Notes: generated by a model from the sequence alone, not told the origin. DNA of 64,000 nucleotides from Fontibacillus phaseoli (GCF_003337355.1 NZ_QPJW01000002.1:167537-231536), one strand, 5' to 3'. Counted from the first letter of the stretch, positions 42,951 to 51,822 are shown. A program made the numbers and translations.

Positions 42951-43811
42951 TCACCCATTGGTGCATAAACGCTCCACGTGACAATCGACGATCCCATAAG
43001 CGAATAAACTAGACCGGTTCAATAAAAACAGGTGATCCGGATTTCGATAATACGTTATATTTCCCGAAACATAATAGTCGGGTACGATTTGTTGTACTTC
43101 TTTGCTGGGATCAACATATCCACGCGCTTTAATACTCCACAATTTAGATAATTTAAGTACGCTCGGTTGTTCACACTCTTCCTTGCAATCCGGAAAAAGC
43201 GTCGCAGAATATTGAGCCTGGCTGCAAATCCGGCTTGCTGCACCGATGATCGTATTCAAGTGCACGATAACTTCGAGTCCGGTTTCGGTAATCTCATTCA
43301 AACCTTCGATGTTCTTTTTGCTGACGTTAAGATGAGCCCCTACAATACCCATATTTTTAAACAAGTTTATTTTTCTTGGATCATTCAGCACAAAACCATT
43401 CATATATGTTTTGATCGAGTCATCCTCATCCCTGTTTAGATGATCGGACCAAGGACAATCCGAGAACGATTTGGTTAGCAATCTTCCGAGATAAAATTTT
43501 ACGTGGCTATTCGGATGTTTGTTTACAGCGTAGTATAGCAGACCGTAATCATTAAACGTTAGTGAATGAATGAGACGGGTGGAAATCAGTTCATCGAGGG
43601 TATCTTTAGCGTATTGCAGGTTTTTTTGGGATACTAGAGGAGTTATGATATGGATTTCTGCATGTTCTAGATTATTTTTCAGCTGAATAATTTCGGCTTC
43701 ATGAGGAAGTTTATACACGCATCCTTCGTCCCCAAGAAAGACACACCCGTTTTCCCTCAGTTTTTGAAGATCAACCTCTTCAACGTGGCGAACAAACAAA
43801 CCTGTCTTCAT
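42951..43811 (-). CDS. U32-like partner protein (UbiV-like)
   Basis: 286 residues from ATG 43811 (MKTGLFVRHVEEVDL). Shorter U32-like fold: NGCVFLGDEGCVYKLPHEAEI, FNDYGLLYYAVNKHPN, VKFYLGRLLTKSFSDCPW, and IGAASRICSQAQ with FPDCKEECEQPS near the end. Cys residues in SRIC, FPDC and EEC with others could bind a second Fe-S cluster, as in UbiV. The tandem arrangement mirrors UbiU-UbiV. Gram-positive bacteria lack ubiquinone, so the substrate must differ. Confidence 0.72.
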   Translation of the reverse strand: MKTGLFVRHVEEVDLQKLRENGCVFLGDEGCVYKLPHEAEIIQLKNNLEHAEIHIITPLVSQKNLQYAKDTLDELISTRLIHSLTFNDYGLLYYAVNKHPNSHVKFYLGRLLTKSFSDCPWSDHLNRDEDDSIKTYMNGFVLNDPRKINLFKNMGIVGAHLNVSKKNIEGLNEITETGLEVIVHLNTIIGAASRICSQAQYSATLFPDCKEECEQPSVLKLSKLWSIKARGYVDPSKEVQQIVPDYYVSGNITYYRNPDHLFLLNRSSLFAYGIVDCHVERLCTNG

Positions 43812-43923
43812 CACATCACCGATCCTGTTCCTCGTGATTTCAAATCGAGGCGGCCCCCTCATATCTGTATTAGCATCTTGCCTTATTCATGCGGGGCCGG
43901 GTCACCAGAAATGTTTGGTATAC

Positions 43924-44029
43924 AAGAAAAGCCCCAGCCCTAGATAGCTCTTATCATAGGCTGGAGCGTTTGCTGGTTGAGCTTTCTTCCCTGATTATAC
44001 ATCTGCGGACCAAGGGGCGAAAGACCCTG
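43924..44029 (-). repeat. Dispersed TATAAT-hairpin element, copy 2
   Basis: Minus-strand order: CAGGGTCTTTCGCCCCTTGG, CAGATGTATAATCAGGGAAG, AAAGCTCAACCAGCAAACG, then hairpin CTCCAGCCTATGATAAG / AGCTATCTAGGGCTGGGG with TTTTC. This is a full-length copy, lying between the DUF3221 stop and the U32-like gene. Confidence 0.75.
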
Positions 44030-44043
44030 AAAGCTCGTACGAT

Positions 44044-44370
44044 CTATTTTTTTATAATTTCAATTTTCCTTGCGGATGCTTGGCTCGGAAACGAATCATG
44101 GATGCCACCCTCGACCCAATACCTTACCTGCTGCCCAACCTGCAAATTAGCATTCTTTGTCTTCAACCAAATAGCGCCACCTTGATAGGTCTCAAATATT
44201 TCATTCCAAGATTTTTCGCCGATATCCTTGGAATCGACGTTATCAAGTATAAGTACTCTGCCCTCGGACACGTCAAATACGATGCCTTCCCCATCCGGTT
44301 TCTGATCAGCTGTCGGACTGCAGCCCGCACCAATGAGTAAGAGAACAAGGAGCATATGCAATATTTTCAT
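44044..44370 (-). CDS. DUF3221 lipoprotein (YobA-like)
   Basis: 108 residues from ATG 44370. Lipoprotein signal with lipobox LLIGAGC (Cys17). The mature domain (GIVFDVSEGRVLILDN, then GGAIWLKTKNANLQVGQQVRYW) is the DUF3221 OB-like fold found in Bacillus YobA. Membrane-anchored on the outer face. Function unknown. Confidence 0.8.
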   Translation of the reverse strand: MKILHMLLVLLLIGAGCSPTADQKPDGEGIVFDVSEGRVLILDNVDSKDIGEKSWNEIFETYQGGAIWLKTKNANLQVGQQVRYWVEGGIHDSFPSQASARKIEIIKK

Positions 44371-44442
44371 ATACATCTTTGCGCTATCCCTCCCATTTTC
44401 CTTGCCGATTTATCTCGCGAGAACGTCTTCCTTATTATACCA

Positions 44443-45090
44443 TCAGCATCCCTGCATTTTTACAATCCATTCCGAGATTTCCAAGACGATACCATCGATA
44501 TTTTTATTTGCATCTATAATTAAATCAGAATTTGCTTTTACCTTCTTTCCCGTTTCAAAATACATGTCCCTGATCCCGCCATATAAATAATCAAATAAAA
44601 AATGATCCAGCAAGTTAATCAAACTTTCCGAATCATTTCTTAAATGTTGGATTAAATCATGGATCCTTCTTGCTAGCGCGATTTCCGGCTCCAGATCCAG
44701 GTAAATTACAAAATCAATGAGATCCTTCAATTCCCTGCGTTCTCCTCCAAACGGTTCTTCGATCAGGATCAATGGGCCGGGCATTATGGTCATTACTTCT
44801 TTTTCGGAGTGGCCGATTCCGTATTCTTTTGCCCAACCGTTCCCTTTGACCCGTTCAATCGGCTGTCCGCTCCTTAATTGAATTAGGTGGTTTTGAAGTA
44901 ATGGTGTCGAAACCGCATTGGGATCCCCACCCTCTTTTAACCAAGCGTTCAAATCATTCGGAAAATCTCTTCTTGATGCGTAGTCATCAAAAAACAAGGC
45001 CGGGCAATTCAATGACTTTGATAGTTGTGATACGACCGTACTTTTACCCGCTCCGGAGTAACCGCTAACTGCAATAACCCTAGTTTTCAT
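44443..45090 (-). CDS. Uridine-kinase-like P-loop phosphotransferase
   Basis: 215 residues. Walker A is SGYSGAGKST (9-18), then FFDDYASRRDF in the uridine-kinase acceptor position, PLILIEEPFGGER and IYLDLEPEIALARRI (lid Arg). It resembles uridine kinase/phosphoribulokinase-type nucleoside kinases but is diverged, so the substrate is open. Confidence 0.78.
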   Translation of the reverse strand: MKTRVIAVSGYSGAGKSTVVSQLSKSLNCPALFFDDYASRRDFPNDLNAWLKEGGDPNAVSTPLLQNHLIQLRSGQPIERVKGNGWAKEYGIGHSEKEVMTIMPGPLILIEEPFGGERRELKDLIDFVIYLDLEPEIALARRIHDLIQHLRNDSESLINLLDHFLFDYLYGGIRDMYFETGKKVKANSDLIIDANKNIDGIVLEISEWIVKMQGC

Positions 45091-45158
45091 TTATCAACCA
45101 TCCCCTAAATAAAAAATATGAGCCAGGCCTCTGTTGGAGAGTCCTAACTCATTTGCAT

Positions 45159-45635
45159 TCATAATATCATGGAATTTTTTAATTTCAAGCTCCTTACTTC
45201 TTCTTCGCCGAACCACTCTCCGGTTTCAACAAATCCATGGTTGCCATATAATTTCTTCGCTAAGTCGTTATCCTTATGAACCGTAAGACGTATTTCTTTG
45301 CATTGCGGAAATTGACTTTTTATCCACAACATCATTTCATGGAGGGCAGCTCCGCCATACCCTTTCCCCTGTTCTTCCGCATCGATTAGAAAACCGTTTA
45401 TCCAATACATGTCACTCGTTTTCTCTTCATAGGCATGCATAATAAAACCAACCATTTTATCTTTGTCATATACGGCAAAAGGAATATACTCCACTTCATC
45501 TCCGTCAGGCTTGATATAAATTTTGGCCAGCGATACCGCAACTGAAGGCACAAACCTTTGTTGACTTTCTGAGACCTGAAGGGAGAGTGCCTCTTCCCAA
45601 TTGTTCCGATTTACGGGTTTTAACTCAATTCGCAT
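45159..45635 (-). CDS. GNAT N-acetyltransferase
   Basis: 158 residues from ATG 45635 (AAGGGGGGCGC upstream). DAEEQGKGYGGAALHEMMLW is the CoA loop, and LTVHKDNDLAKKLYGNHGF the acceptor-side signature; similar to diamine acetyltransferases (BltD/PaiA-like). The frame stays open further upstream into the decayed methyltransferase (see 45640-45897), but the ribosome site argues for 45635. Confidence 0.83.
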   Translation of the reverse strand: MRIELKPVNRNNWEEALSLQVSESQQRFVPSVAVSLAKIYIKPDGDEVEYIPFAVYDKDKMVGFIMHAYEEKTSDMYWINGFLIDAEEQGKGYGGAALHEMMLWIKSQFPQCKEIRLTVHKDNDLAKKLYGNHGFVETGEWFGEEEVRSLKLKNSMIL

Positions 45636-45639
45636 CTGT

Positions 45640-45897
45640 TTAGCGCCCCCCTTCTTTACAACAATATATCTGAGCATGTATTCTTTGCTCCTCCCGTTGC
45701 TGTGATTCTCATCGGAGAAACATGTGAACTACATCAATCCGCCATCGTTCAGTTGTTGAACGCAATGTTGTATGAGCTTTTTTCTGTCTTGTTCCAGGAA
45801 TAAGCGCAGAACATCATAACAGGAGATGGCATTTGCTCGGCTTTTTCCCCCCTACCATTCCTTCGTTACTAAACCGATCATTCCAATAAGATTCCAT
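45640..45897 (-). pseudogene. Decayed SAM methyltransferase, in frame with the GNAT gene
   Basis: This covers most of the gap 45636-46003. ATG 45897 (GGAATGAGGAAGC upstream) encodes MESYWNDRFSNEGMVGGKKP, the typical start of a class I methyltransferase, and stops after 27 codons. A second fragment reads LFLEQDRKKLIQHCVQQL, NDGGLM, stop, FTCFS, matching the strand after motif IV of the same family. It continues open into the GNAT start. Roughly two thirds of the gene is missing. Confidence 0.65.
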
Positions 45898-46003
45898 AGC
45901 TTCCTCATTCCTAAATCATGCCGTTTTTGAACTCGATTCATGCTGTCCGGCATAGAAATCACTTACAATGCAAAGCTAGTTTGTCGGGGGGTATGAGAAC
46001 ACG

Positions 46004-46204
46004 TCAAAATTTCTTTTTTCTCTTGAAAATAACGATGACATCTCTGGATTGCCCTTGAGATATGCTTGTATCGAAGCATGAGACTAATTCCCAACCGTCC
46101 AATCCATATTGATTTAATTCGGCTTCAAATTCTTCGGCGTCTACTTTGCCTCCCAAAAAACCACCGGTTTTATACTTTATCGTTTTATATTCCCATTGTT
46201 CCAT
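46004..46204 (-). CDS. DUF4177 protein
   Basis: 66 residues: WEYKTIKYKTGGFLGGKVDAEEF followed by LNQYGLDGWELVSCFDT and a positively charged end. This is the DUF4177 core in full. Cytoplasmic, function unknown, common as a single-domain protein in Firmicutes. It lies 31 bases downstream of the histidine phosphatase gene. Confidence 0.83.
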   Translation of the reverse strand: MEQWEYKTIKYKTGGFLGGKVDAEEFEAELNQYGLDGWELVSCFDTSISQGQSRDVIVIFKRKKKF

Positions 46205-46235
46205 ATAGATCTTCTCCTTTTTTCAATGATTTCTC

Positions 46236-46805
46236 TTAGGTCCATAATCTCTTTACTTCTATTAATTCTTCATCCTTGAACTCCATCCTGTAAACATCCG
46301 GCTTTGAAGTTCCCATTAAAAACTCATATCCGTATTGGTTGTCAAAATACCCCATCATCAACGTCATAATGGCTCCATGCGTTCCTAATGCTATCTTCTG
46401 ACCTCTGAAAGTTTGAAGTATTTCTCGCAGAATGGCTACAGCCCGGTTTTGGCATTGGGAAATCGATTCTCCTCCAGGCAGCGCAAAATCGTGATCAGAA
46501 AACATCTTCTGTACGGCGGGATATATTTCCTGATCGGATACAATCTTATCTTCACTGGAGAAAAGAAGTTCTTTAAGATCTTCATATACTAATACTTCTT
46601 GACCGGATAAATGAGCCAACTCCTCGATCGTCAGCACAGCCCTGCTATATGGACTCGAAATAAACGTGCCCAGTCCCTCATGCTTCAATAATTCAGTTAC
46701 CCGATGGGCATCTGCCTTCCCTTTTTCCGTTAATCCTCGGGTACTATCATTTCCTTCTGTTTTAGGCGATTCCCCGTGTCTAATCATGTAGATATATGTA
46801 TTCAT
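46236..46805 (-). CDS. Histidine phosphatase (phosphoglycerate-mutase-like)
   Basis: 189 residues. Catalytic RHGES (9-13), downstream SSPYSRAVLTIEELA with Arg, acidic ELLFSSEDK, and the second His in LGTHGAIMTLMMGYF. A broad-specificity phosphatase. Its start overlaps the upstream GNAT stop (ATGA), indicating translational coupling. Confidence 0.88.
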   Translation of the reverse strand: MNTYIYMIRHGESPKTEGNDSTRGLTEKGKADAHRVTELLKHEGLGTFISSPYSRAVLTIEELAHLSGQEVLVYEDLKELLFSSEDKIVSDQEIYPAVQKMFSDHDFALPGGESISQCQNRAVAILREILQTFRGQKIALGTHGAIMTLMMGYFDNQYGYEFLMGTSKPDVYRMEFKDEELIEVKRLWT

Positions 46806-47308
46806 AAATCCTCCAGTCCATTTGAAACTTCCAAATCCGCATCACGACGATCCAATTTTTTTATCATAATAATATCCCTGCCATATTGCTCGGATTCAAC
46901 TACATCCATATCTAGATACCCAAGTTTCTTGTAAAAACTTTGTGCCGTTAAACTACTGGGCAGTTGTAGCGTTGCGACCCCGGAATCCAGTGCCATGCGT
47001 TCAATATGGCGAATTAATTCCCGGCCGATCCCCGACTTATGGCGGTCTTTATCAACAAAAACCATATAAATAGTATCCCTATCAAGACTGGCGGTCCCAA
47101 CGACTATATCTTCTATTACGGCAACGAACATCTTTCTCGTTTTGGATAAGCCCATAATATACTCTGGAGTGAAAATGCTAAGCATATTATTAATGATTTT
47201 ATCGCCGTAATCTCTGCTATTCACATGAATCAAGTTGTCGCTAATTATGGTTGATATCTGGTGACAATCGTCTTTCACAAACTCCCGAATAATTATGTTT
47301 TGGCGCAT
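46802..47308 (-). CDS. GNAT N-acetyltransferase
   Basis: 168 residues from ATG 47308 (GGAGCGGGTAAAC upstream). Signature VFVDKDRHKSGIGRELIRHIERMA and LQLPSSLTAQSFYKKLGYLDM. Its stop overlaps the phosphatase start. Similar to YafP-like acetyltransferases; substrate unknown. Confidence 0.84.
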   Translation of the reverse strand: MRQNIIIREFVKDDCHQISTIISDNLIHVNSRDYGDKIINNMLSIFTPEYIMGLSKTRKMFVAVIEDIVVGTASLDRDTIYMVFVDKDRHKSGIGRELIRHIERMALDSGVATLQLPSSLTAQSFYKKLGYLDMDVVESEQYGRDIIMIKKLDRRDADLEVSNGLEDL

Positions 47309-47355
47309 GTTTACCCGCTCCAATTCTAGTTACTCTATTTATTTCCCACCGTTGT

Positions 47356-47721
47356 TTAAACCCTGCTCAATTTATTAATGGCCTGTTCCTCTGTTGGCAG
47401 AAAAAATAAATCTCTTCCATTGTTACTTTCAAAGATGAAATCCTTAAGACTGTTGCTTGAATAAACTGAAAAATCGCCGATGATTGCAATTTTAGCTTGA
47501 TAGTTAATGAACTTTTGAATGATTTCACCGGCAAGCCGCGTTTTCAAGTCAAAAAAATCTTCACTTATTACCGACTTGTTTAAAATAAACCGATCGCATC
47601 CCACTTCATATCTTACGGTTGCCATAAGATCCAATGCAGACTGAACATCGGTAATCAATTCTTCATGACTATCAACAAAGGCTATATCAATTCCATTTTC
47701 TTTGATTGTTCTAATATTCAT
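47356..47721 (-). CDS. DUF4180 protein
   Basis: 121 residues. ISEDFFDLKTRLAGEIIQKF and AIIGDFSVYSSNSLKDFIFESN are characteristic of DUF4180. The fold is STAS-like by sequence pattern; function unknown. Single gene with a T-rich region downstream. Confidence 0.8.
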   Translation of the reverse strand: MNIRTIKENGIDIAFVDSHEELITDVQSALDLMATVRYEVGCDRFILNKSVISEDFFDLKTRLAGEIIQKFINYQAKIAIIGDFSVYSSNSLKDFIFESNNGRDLFFLPTEEQAINKLSRV

Positions 47722-48121
47722 AGTTATACCTCCATAATTTAAAGTTCTTTATCCATATGAATATCAAGCGGTTCCTTCTTAAAAAGCTCTTCATCTACCT
47801 CTTTGGTGATCCGAAGATGATTTTTCTTTTTCCCTCTAAATTGCTTGTTGTTTGTTCAATTGATCTCATATAGGAAATCCTCCGGTTGACGATTCAATAG
47901 GTAAAAAAACCCCTCCAGGGGATGCGGCCGGTATTCATAGGAAGATTAAAACCTGCTATTATATTCTTTCATTCGCAGGCTTTTCAAGCAATCGGCAAGC
48001 CCCGGTGTCGGGCTGGTCAATAACAAACCATTTTAATCCATTATAATCCACTTTGTAAATATAATCCTTCGCTTTTGAATCTATTCATATATTTGAATAT
48101 TGGTGGCTCTTATTGCTCTTT

Positions 48122-48232
48122 CTACAATGGGTCCGGCTTTCGATCGCGATACTGATTTATTCCGAACCGTCCTCCAGCGACTAAAAGCAAAAGGAATGTA
48201 AAAAATGAATTTTCCTTCTTCAAACTTATCAT
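48122..48232 (-). CDS. Possible 36-residue membrane peptide
   Basis: ATG 48232 (or TTG 48223, eight bases after GGGAG) gives MISLKKENSFFTFLLLLVAG followed by a short charged tail. One hydrophobic segment, no recognised family. It lies just after the terminator-like hairpin of copy 3, which could place it in an independent transcript. Low certainty. Confidence 0.35.
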   Translation of the reverse strand: MISLKKENSFFTFLLLLVAGGRFGINQYRDRKPDPL

Positions 48233-48255
48233 CTCCCTTATATTTGCTCAAATCC

Positions 48256-48358
48256 AAAAAGCCCCCGCCAAGATAACTTCTATCCTAGGCGGGGGCTTTG
48301 GTTGTTTTTACCTTCTTAAATAATTATAGATCCGGCGCCAAAAGAGCGGTAGCCCTGC
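48256..48358 (-). repeat. Dispersed TATAAT-hairpin element, copy 3 (diverged)
   Basis: Minus-strand CAGGGCTACCGCTCTTTTGG, then GGATCTATAATTATTTAAG, ACAACCAAAG, and the hairpin CCCCCGCCTAGGATAG / AAGTTATCTTGGCGGGGG with TTTTT. The stem bases differ from the other copies but pair perfectly, so the fold is conserved by compensating changes. Confidence 0.7.
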
Positions 48359-48383
48359 AGAGTGAATCGGAACTCCACTTTCG

Positions 48384-48554
48384 CTAATACAACCGCTCCT
48401 CGCCGGTGACTGGATTTTTGAATGCCGATTTAATATCGCTGCTGGTGAGCTCCTCCGCAAATTCGGCATCCATTTTTCCGGTGTGGGGCGTACTGTTCAA
48501 TTTCTCGTTTGTCTTTGGTGCAGGATCGGTTGTTTGCTTCGACTGTTTATCCAT
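48384..48554 (-). CDS. Small hydrophilic protein
   Basis: 56 residues from ATG 48554 (AGGAGATGAGG upstream). It is rich in K, T, E and N: MDKQSKQTTDPAPKTNEKLN, ending SAFKNPVTGEERLY. No family can be named; similar small orphan proteins occur in Paenibacillus and Bacillus. It has its own strong terminator (copy 3 of the dispersed element). Confidence 0.6.
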   Translation of the reverse strand: MDKQSKQTTDPAPKTNEKLNSTPHTGKMDAEFAEELTSSDIKSAFKNPVTGEERLY

Positions 48555-48662
48555 AGATAACCTCATCTCCTTTAAAGGTAAATATTTGCTTTATAGGATG
48601 TGAGTTATCCATCTTATTTATGCGATGTATTCTCGGAAGAAGAAATTTCAGATCAAAATGGA

Positions 48663-50423
48663 CTACTTCATCGCTTTGGCCAACTCCGTGAAAATAACCC
48701 CGAGCGCGAAAGCACCCGCATCCGGGTAACCGATGCTGCGTTCACCCACCGCGCCTGCTCTTCCCATACGCGCGACGATATCTGTCGTTTTCTTTGCTCC
48801 AAGTACGGCCGCTTCCGCAGCCTTGTCCGCCGCCAGCTTCAAGTCGTCGCCTTGCTTTGCGCTTTGCGTCCAGGCATCCGCGAACGGCACGAGCGCATCG
48901 ATCAAAGTCTTGTCTCCGACGACGGCGCCTCTGCCGAACGATCTTTCGCCCATATCCTGGATGCCTTTAACGACAGCCTGCATCATCTCAGCCACCTCTT
49001 GAACGGACAGTTCCTGTTTCTGGCCGGCATATTTGCTAGCAGCACGGAACCCGGATCCCCAGATCGGGCCGGAAGCCCCACCGCAATGCTCCATAATGAT
49101 CATAGAGCAGGCGTCGAGGAAATCGCCGATATCGTTGAGATGATGGGCTTGAAGTTCTCCCCATTCCCTTTTTAGCTGCTTGAATCCCTTCGCTACGCTC
49201 ATCCCGAAATCGCCGTCGCCGGCATGGGCGTCAAGTTCGCAGAACGAAACCTCGTTCTCAATGATGACTTCGCTCATTTGGTCGATGAGATAGACTATAT
49301 TTTGCAAAGACATGCGGTTATTCTTGATTACCGCCGCCACGGCATCCGTATTGTTTGTATACGATACCGCACCTTCCGCCTTCTCTTCCCGGATGACCTC
49401 GGTATAGTTTACGGGTTCAAAATGTCCTTTCACAGCCAAGGCCGGCGTATCGCATGGGGCGGACAGCCATTTTTTGAGTCTCTCATCCAGCTTCATGATC
49501 GTCACCGATGCCCCGGCCATATCGATGCTGGTCATGTAGTTACCGACAAACACCTTGTAAACGCGTTTGTTCCTTGCCGTCAATTCACGAACTACGGAAT
49601 TGTTCAACAAATATAGCTCCTGCAGGGGCGTTGCGCCGAACCCGTTAATCAATACGGCAACTTCCCGCTCGGTCCGATCATCCATTTGCAAGTTGTCCAG
49701 CAATGACGTTACCATCCGCTCCGCCAGTTCATCCGCGGACACGGCTTTCTCCCGGCGGATTCCCGGCTCCCCGTGAATGCCGACGCCGTATTCCATCTCG
49801 TAATCTTCGATTTGGAACGTCGGGGATCCCTTGGCTGGAACGGTGCAGGAAGTAAAAGCGAAGCCGATGCTGCGAACATGATCTGCCGCATGTTGCGCTG
49901 CTTCTTTTACTTCAGCCAGGGACAGCCCGGCTTCCGCCGCCGCTCCGCCCACCTTATGAACAAGAACCGTTCCCGCAACCCCTCTTCTGCCTACCGTATA
50001 AAGGCTGTCTACGACGGCAATATCATCTTCTACCTTGACATAGTCCACTTGAATGCCGTCTTCGCTCGCGAGATAGGCCGCATTTTTGAAGTTCATGATG
50101 TCGCCGCTGTAGTTCTTGATAATAAGCAAGGTTCCTTTGCTGCTAGCGGAGTTGCGGATTGCCTGATACACCTGAATTTGAGATGGAGAAGCAAATACGT
50201 CGCCGCAAACAGCCGCATCCAACATCCCCTTCCCTACAAACCCGGAGTGGGCCGGTTCGTGACCGCTGCCGCCGCCGCTGATCAGCGTAACTTTATCGGG
50301 GTTGATCTCTTTTTTGGATATAACTTTGAATTTAGGGTCGAAATCCAGTTCAGGATGACTCAGGACAAACCCATTGCACATTTCCCTTACCAACGTTTCC
50401 GGCTTGTTCATAATCTTCTTCAT
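48663..50423 (-). CDS. Dihydroxyacetone kinase, fused DhaK-DhaL
   Basis: 586 residues. The DhaK part (1-330) has GGGSGHEPAHSGFVGKGML and the substrate His in YGVGIHGEPG; the DhaL part (about 370-586) has ELDAHAGDGDFGMSVAKG, HCGGASGPIWGSGF and the ATP-binding GDKTLIDALVPFADAW. The single-chain, ATP-dependent arrangement means no PTS (DhaM) partner is needed. It phosphorylates dihydroxyacetone to DHAP. It starts two bases before the gldA stop, forming an operon. Confidence 0.92.
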   Translation of the reverse strand: MKKIMNKPETLVREMCNGFVLSHPELDFDPKFKVISKKEINPDKVTLISGGGSGHEPAHSGFVGKGMLDAAVCGDVFASPSQIQVYQAIRNSASSKGTLLIIKNYSGDIMNFKNAAYLASEDGIQVDYVKVEDDIAVVDSLYTVGRRGVAGTVLVHKVGGAAAEAGLSLAEVKEAAQHAADHVRSIGFAFTSCTVPAKGSPTFQIEDYEMEYGVGIHGEPGIRREKAVSADELAERMVTSLLDNLQMDDRTEREVAVLINGFGATPLQELYLLNNSVVRELTARNKRVYKVFVGNYMTSIDMAGASVTIMKLDERLKKWLSAPCDTPALAVKGHFEPVNYTEVIREEKAEGAVSYTNNTDAVAAVIKNNRMSLQNIVYLIDQMSEVIIENEVSFCELDAHAGDGDFGMSVAKGFKQLKREWGELQAHHLNDIGDFLDACSMIIMEHCGGASGPIWGSGFRAASKYAGQKQELSVQEVAEMMQAVVKGIQDMGERSFGRGAVVGDKTLIDALVPFADAWTQSAKQGDDLKLAADKAAEAAVLGAKKTTDIVARMGRAGAVGERSIGYPDAGAFALGVIFTELAKAMK

Positions 50424-50424
50424 C

Positions 50425-51561
50425 TTAAATCTCCTTACTTGATTTGTATTGACTACCCAACAGATCCGCAGCCATAATCGCCGAGGCTACCGCATCCTCC
50501 GAAATCGGGAATGGCATCGAATGAATGGATTCTTCGGCAATGCATGCCTTTTTGGCAACCTCAAGCAGTTCCTCGTAGGTTACGCTCTCGACTCCGATAT
50601 CCGCCAGGCATACAGGCAAGCCGACCGACAGGCAGAAATCCAGCACTTCCTTCATTTCGGCCCGATCGGCGTTCTCAAGCACCAATTGAGCGATCGTGCT
50701 GAACGCTACCTTCTCGCCATGATAATAGTGATGCGTCCCTTCCAGCGCGGTCAAACCGTTATGAATCGCATGAATCGCCGCCAAACCGCCGCTTTCGAAG
50801 CCTAAACCGGATAACAGGATATTCGTCTCGATAATATTCTCTAACGCAGGCGTAACAATATTCTGATCACAGGCCAGCTTCGCTTTGTACCCGTTCTCAA
50901 GCAGCGTATCGTAGCAGAGTTTGGCGAGCCCCAGCGCCGTAATCGTCCCTTTCGCCTCGCCGCAAATGCCTTCGCGGACACCGCACGGCAGACCGGCATT
51001 GACGTTGGAATATGAATGAGCAGTTGCCCTTGCTTCGAAGTAGGTCGAGAGCGCATCGCCCATCCCTGCTACGAGGAATCTCGTCGGCGCCTTGGCAATT
51101 ACCGTCGTATCAATCATGACTACGCTCGGGCTCTGCTTGAAATAAGCATAATCGTCGAATTCGCCTTCCGGAGTATAAAGCACCGCCGAGTGGCTTGTCG
51201 GTGCATCGGTGGCGGCAATCGTCGGAACGATAATCAGCGCCTCGCCTTCGGCCACGCATTTGGCCGTATCGATCGCCTTGCCTCCTCCGAGACCGATCGT
51301 GCATGCGCAATGATGCTCCTTGGCCAGAGCCTGTAATCTGGTTACTTCCTGCCGTGAGCATTCCCCGCGGAAGCCGCTTTCAATAAGCGTTATGTTAAAT
51401 TTCTTTTTTGTGGCTTCCAGCTTATCCTTCACGCGCGATACATCATCGGGATGAGCGATCAGCAATGCGGAATCGCCAAAAGTTTTAACGAAATACCCCA
51501 GATTCAACAGTTCATTTTCCCCTTGCACATATTTAGTCGGACTGATAAACGCTCTTCTCAT
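50425..51561 (-). CDS. gldA: Glycerol dehydrogenase (iron-type ADH family)
   Basis: 378 residues. NAD-binding GLGGGKAIDTAKCVA, SHSAVLYTPEGEF, and metal-binding D/H in GMGDALSTYFEARA, GGLAAIHAIHNGL and HYYHGEKVAFST. It oxidises glycerol to dihydroxyacetone, the substrate of the fused kinase downstream. ATG 51561 follows GAGGAGG. Divergent from the PocR/AraC regulator, which in related loci controls such operons. Confidence 0.93.
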   Translation of the reverse strand: MRRAFISPTKYVQGENELLNLGYFVKTFGDSALLIAHPDDVSRVKDKLEATKKKFNITLIESGFRGECSRQEVTRLQALAKEHHCACTIGLGGGKAIDTAKCVAEGEALIIVPTIAATDAPTSHSAVLYTPEGEFDDYAYFKQSPSVVMIDTTVIAKAPTRFLVAGMGDALSTYFEARATAHSYSNVNAGLPCGVREGICGEAKGTITALGLAKLCYDTLLENGYKAKLACDQNIVTPALENIIETNILLSGLGFESGGLAAIHAIHNGLTALEGTHHYYHGEKVAFSTIAQLVLENADRAEMKEVLDFCLSVGLPVCLADIGVESVTYEELLEVAKKACIAEESIHSMPFPISEDAVASAIMAADLLGSQYKSSKEI

Positions 51562-51640
51562 TTTTTAATTCCTCCTCGGTTGATTATATTTATAATTATA
51601 GGATGCGTTATTTGAGGAAACATGAAACATTAAGGTCCAA

Positions 51641-51655
51641 TTAAAGCGTTTTCTT
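51641..51655 (-). promoter_or_regulatory. Possible CcpA (cre) site upstream of gldA
   Basis: Minus-strand AAGAAAACGCTTTAA matches the cre pattern WTGNAANCGNWNNCW except at two positions. It lies about 85 bases upstream of the gldA start in the divergent promoter region, where carbon catabolite repression of glycerol use is expected. Weak match. Confidence 0.4.
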
Positions 51656-51695
51656 ATCGTGTTTTTTTGTCATCCTTATGGTAAATAGTATTATC

Positions 51696-51725
51696 TTGTT
51701 CCTTTGAAGAATTATTCGCTATAAT
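51696..51725 (+). promoter_or_regulatory. Sigma-A promoter before the AraC gene
   Basis: TTGTTC, 18-bp spacer, TATAAT. AGGAGA follows at 51757-51762, ahead of an ATG (51773) that is out of frame with the AraC gene. Confidence 0.6.
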
Positions 51726-51822
51726 ATGCAGTAGGATTACTATTACTATTACGATCATAGGAGAATATTGCGATGCACGCGCCGGTCTGGAAGCGGTTCG
51801 TCAGAACAAGCCCTATATTTAT

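Larger units (their letters stand above)
47722..48383. other. Gap with gene fragments
   Basis: Short minus-strand fragments are visible: HLRITKEVDEELFKKEPLDI ending near 47740, and DYIYKVDYNGLKWFVIDQPD ending near 47955. Neither has a credible start or an identified family, so they look like decayed genes. A 36-residue frame (48122-48232) and copy 3 of the dispersed element (48256-48358) complete the stretch. Confidence 0.45.
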
